From Geodermatophilaceae bacterium (GTDB taxonomy: Bacteria > Actinomycetota > Actinomycetes > Mycobacteriales > Geodermatophilaceae): a DNA stretch of 6,115 nucleotides. The DNA is taken from contig JACCTM010000429.1 of assembly GCA_013812385.1 (NCBI GenBank), positions 1-6,115 on the forward strand, written 5' to 3'. Below the pieces are notes generated by a model. The model searched no databases. It was not told the origin of the DNA and was given only the letters and a program-made list of their open reading frames with translations. The first letter of the stretch is position 1, and every line of letters begins with the position of its first letter. Below, in pieces: positions 5,311 to 6,115 of the stretch. Both the position numbers and the translations under genes were made by a program.

Positions 5311-5344
5311 GGGAGTTGAGGTAGCGGGGGATCCCGGTGCGGGG

Positions 5345-5401
5345 CAGGGGTCCCGCCATCGTCGTGGCTGCTTGAAGGCTGCGACGACGAGGAGACCCCT
5401 G
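5345..5401 (+). promoter_or_regulatory. Two-part hairpin enclosing the ISL3 transposase ribosome binding site
   Basis: CAGGGGTC (5345-5352) pairs perfectly with GACCCCTG (5394-5401). Inside it, TCGTCGT (5359-5365) pairs with ACGACGA (5384-5390). The Shine-Dalgarno GAGGAG (5389-5394) lies at the junction of the two stems, 9 nt before GTG at 5404. In an RNA starting upstream of 5345 the site would be masked. This is a known strategy by which insertion sequences avoid expression from external promoters; its action here is inferred. Confidence 0.5.
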
Positions 5402-5403
5402 CG

Positions 5404-6115
5404 GTGGGAGACGGTACCGGGCTGGCGGAGGCGCTGTTGGGACTTGACGGGTTCCGGGTGCTCGAGGTGAGCGAGACGCCCGGCGAGGTGACGGTCCGGG
5501 TGGAGACGACGGCATCGTTCGCGGGGTGCGGGGCGTGCGGGACCCGGGCGGTGGCCCATGAGCGGATGGTGGTCGCGGTCCGGGATCTGGCGTGCTTCGG
5601 TCGCCCGGCGCGCCTGGTGTGGGTGAAGCGGCGGTGGCGGTGCCCGGAGCTGGTGTGCCCGGTCAAGTCATGGACGGAGCGCTCCGACGCGGTCGACGCC
5701 CAGGTGGTGTTGACCCGGCGGGCGGGGGCCGAGGCGTGCCGCCAGGTCGGCGCCCATGCGCGCCCGGTGGCCGGGGTCGCCGATGAGTTCGGGGTGTGTT
5801 GGGCGACGGTGATGAACGCGGTCGTCGAGCACGGCACCCCGCTCGTCGATGACCCCGACCGGGTCGGCACCGTCACTCAGCTCGGGGTCGACGAGACCGC
5901 GTTCCTGGCCGCCAACCGGTCGCACTCGACGATCTACGCCACCGGCCTCGTCGACCTCGAAGCGCGGATCGTGATCGACATGGTGCACGGCAACAAGGCC
6001 GCTGACCTGCGACGATGGTGCGCCGGCGCGGAGCCGGAGTGGGTCAAGGCGATCGAGGTGGTGGCCACCGACCTGGCCGAGTCGTACGGGACCGGGCTGT
6101 CCCCGCATCTCGACC
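5404..6115 (+). CDS. ISL3-family transposase, N-terminal 237 residues (3' end outside window)
   Basis: The frame from GTG at 5404 is open to the window edge. An N-terminal zinc ribbon is seen as Cys42-x2-Cys45 and Cys80-x4-Cys85, the latter in RRWRCPELVCPVKSW, as is usual for ISL3 transposases. A helix-turn-helix-like region follows (about 105-142, with VAGVADEFGVCWATVMNAVV). The DDE catalytic domain starts with Asp163 in QLGVDETAFL. The second catalytic Asp is Asp223 in VVATDLAESY; the final Glu lies beyond the window. The start is supported by GAGGAG (5389-5394). The protein binds the ends of its own element and catalyses its movement. No frameshift is seen in the visible part. Third positions are very G/C-rich, in line with the neighbouring genes. 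Confidence 0.9.
   Translation, partial: MGDGTGLAEALLGLDGFRVLEVSETPGEVTVRVETTASFAGCGACGTRAVAHERMVVAVRDLACFGRPARLVWVKRRWRCPELVCPVKSWTERSDAVDAQVVLTRRAGAEACRQVGAHARPVAGVADEFGVCWATVMNAVVEHGTPLVDDPDRVGTVTQLGVDETAFLAANRSHSTIYATGLVDLEARIVIDMVHGNKAADLRRWCAGAEPEWVKAIEVVATDLAESYGTGLSPHLD

Larger units (their letters stand above)
5325..6115 (+). mobile_element. ISL3-family insertion sequence, left part only (left end approximate)
   Basis: The element is defined by its transposase and runs off the right edge of the window. The terminal inverted repeat cannot be proven without the right end. The G-rich stretch from about 5325 and the hairpin at 5345-5401 are the likely left terminal region. It abuts the IS110 element, so one element probably entered next to the other. 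Confidence 0.5.

Noticed and set aside
4789..5319. Continuation of the first transposase frame past the frameshift as a genuine C-terminus
   Set aside because: The sequence loses all family features, while the -1 frame carries the conserved serine domain and a natural stop at 5216.
4662..5876. 404-codon minus-strand open frame across both insertion sequences
   Set aside because: It is antisense to two recognised transposases and its product is a compositional Ser/Arg/Pro shadow typical of G+C-rich DNA.
1..6115. CRISPR array, toxin-antitoxin pair, restriction or other defence system
   Set aside because: No regularly spaced repeats and no recognisable defence or toxin proteins are present on either strand.

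Overview
The window is high-G+C DNA (about two-thirds G+C by eye) with strongly G/C-biased third codon positions, GTG starts and actinobacterial-type protein families. An actinobacterium, possibly of the Acidimicrobiia/Ilumatobacter kind, is a reasonable guess, but nothing in the sequence fixes the taxon. The layout is a set of small, unrelated housekeeping-like and hypothetical genes on both strands, followed by two adjoining insertion sequences. It looks like an accessory or plastic chromosomal segment, or an integrated mobile region.

Left part (1-3633). The window opens inside the 3' end of a gene whose C-terminus resembles that of actinobacterial MobF/TrwC-type relaxases (1-500, +). Next is a DUF402 protein of the FomD/Ntdp nucleotide-phosphatase type (650-1228, +), preceded by a possible 13-codon leader ORF whose stop overlaps the GTG start. 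A four-helix membrane protein of unknown function lies convergently (1361-1804, -). A frameshifted small minus-strand gene remnant (about 1895-2039) sits upstream of a uridine-kinase-like P-loop kinase (2045-2794, +). A VOC/glyoxalase-fold protein (2910-3254, -) follows, possibly co-transcribed with a doubtful small Cys/His protein ending 4 nt upstream of it (3259-3573, -).

Right part (3634-6115). A short minus-strand coding remnant (3634-3789) abuts the first insertion sequence. That element carries an IS110-family DEDD transposase/recombinase (3988-5216, +) broken by one -1 frameshift at about 4786-4790. Two repeat pairs flank its coding region: a 9-bp direct repeat (3916-3924 and 5302-5310) and a subterminal inverted repeat with 10 of 11 matches (3950-3960 and 5280-5290). 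Together they suggest an IS1111-like organisation and give candidate element ends. A stem-loop directly after the stop codon marks the place where an IS1111-type bridge RNA would be expected, but no such RNA is shown. Immediately right of this element begins an ISL3-family transposase (5404 to the window end, +), with a zinc ribbon, HTH region and the first two DDE aspartates. Its ribosome binding site is enclosed by a long two-part hairpin, a typical way for an IS to block expression from read-through transcripts.

No tRNA, rRNA, CRISPR array or defence operon is visible. The least-explained features are the architecture of the IS110 ends and possible guide RNA, the G-rich blocks shared by both flanks, the hairpin over the ISL3 start, and the frameshifted small gene at 1895-2039.
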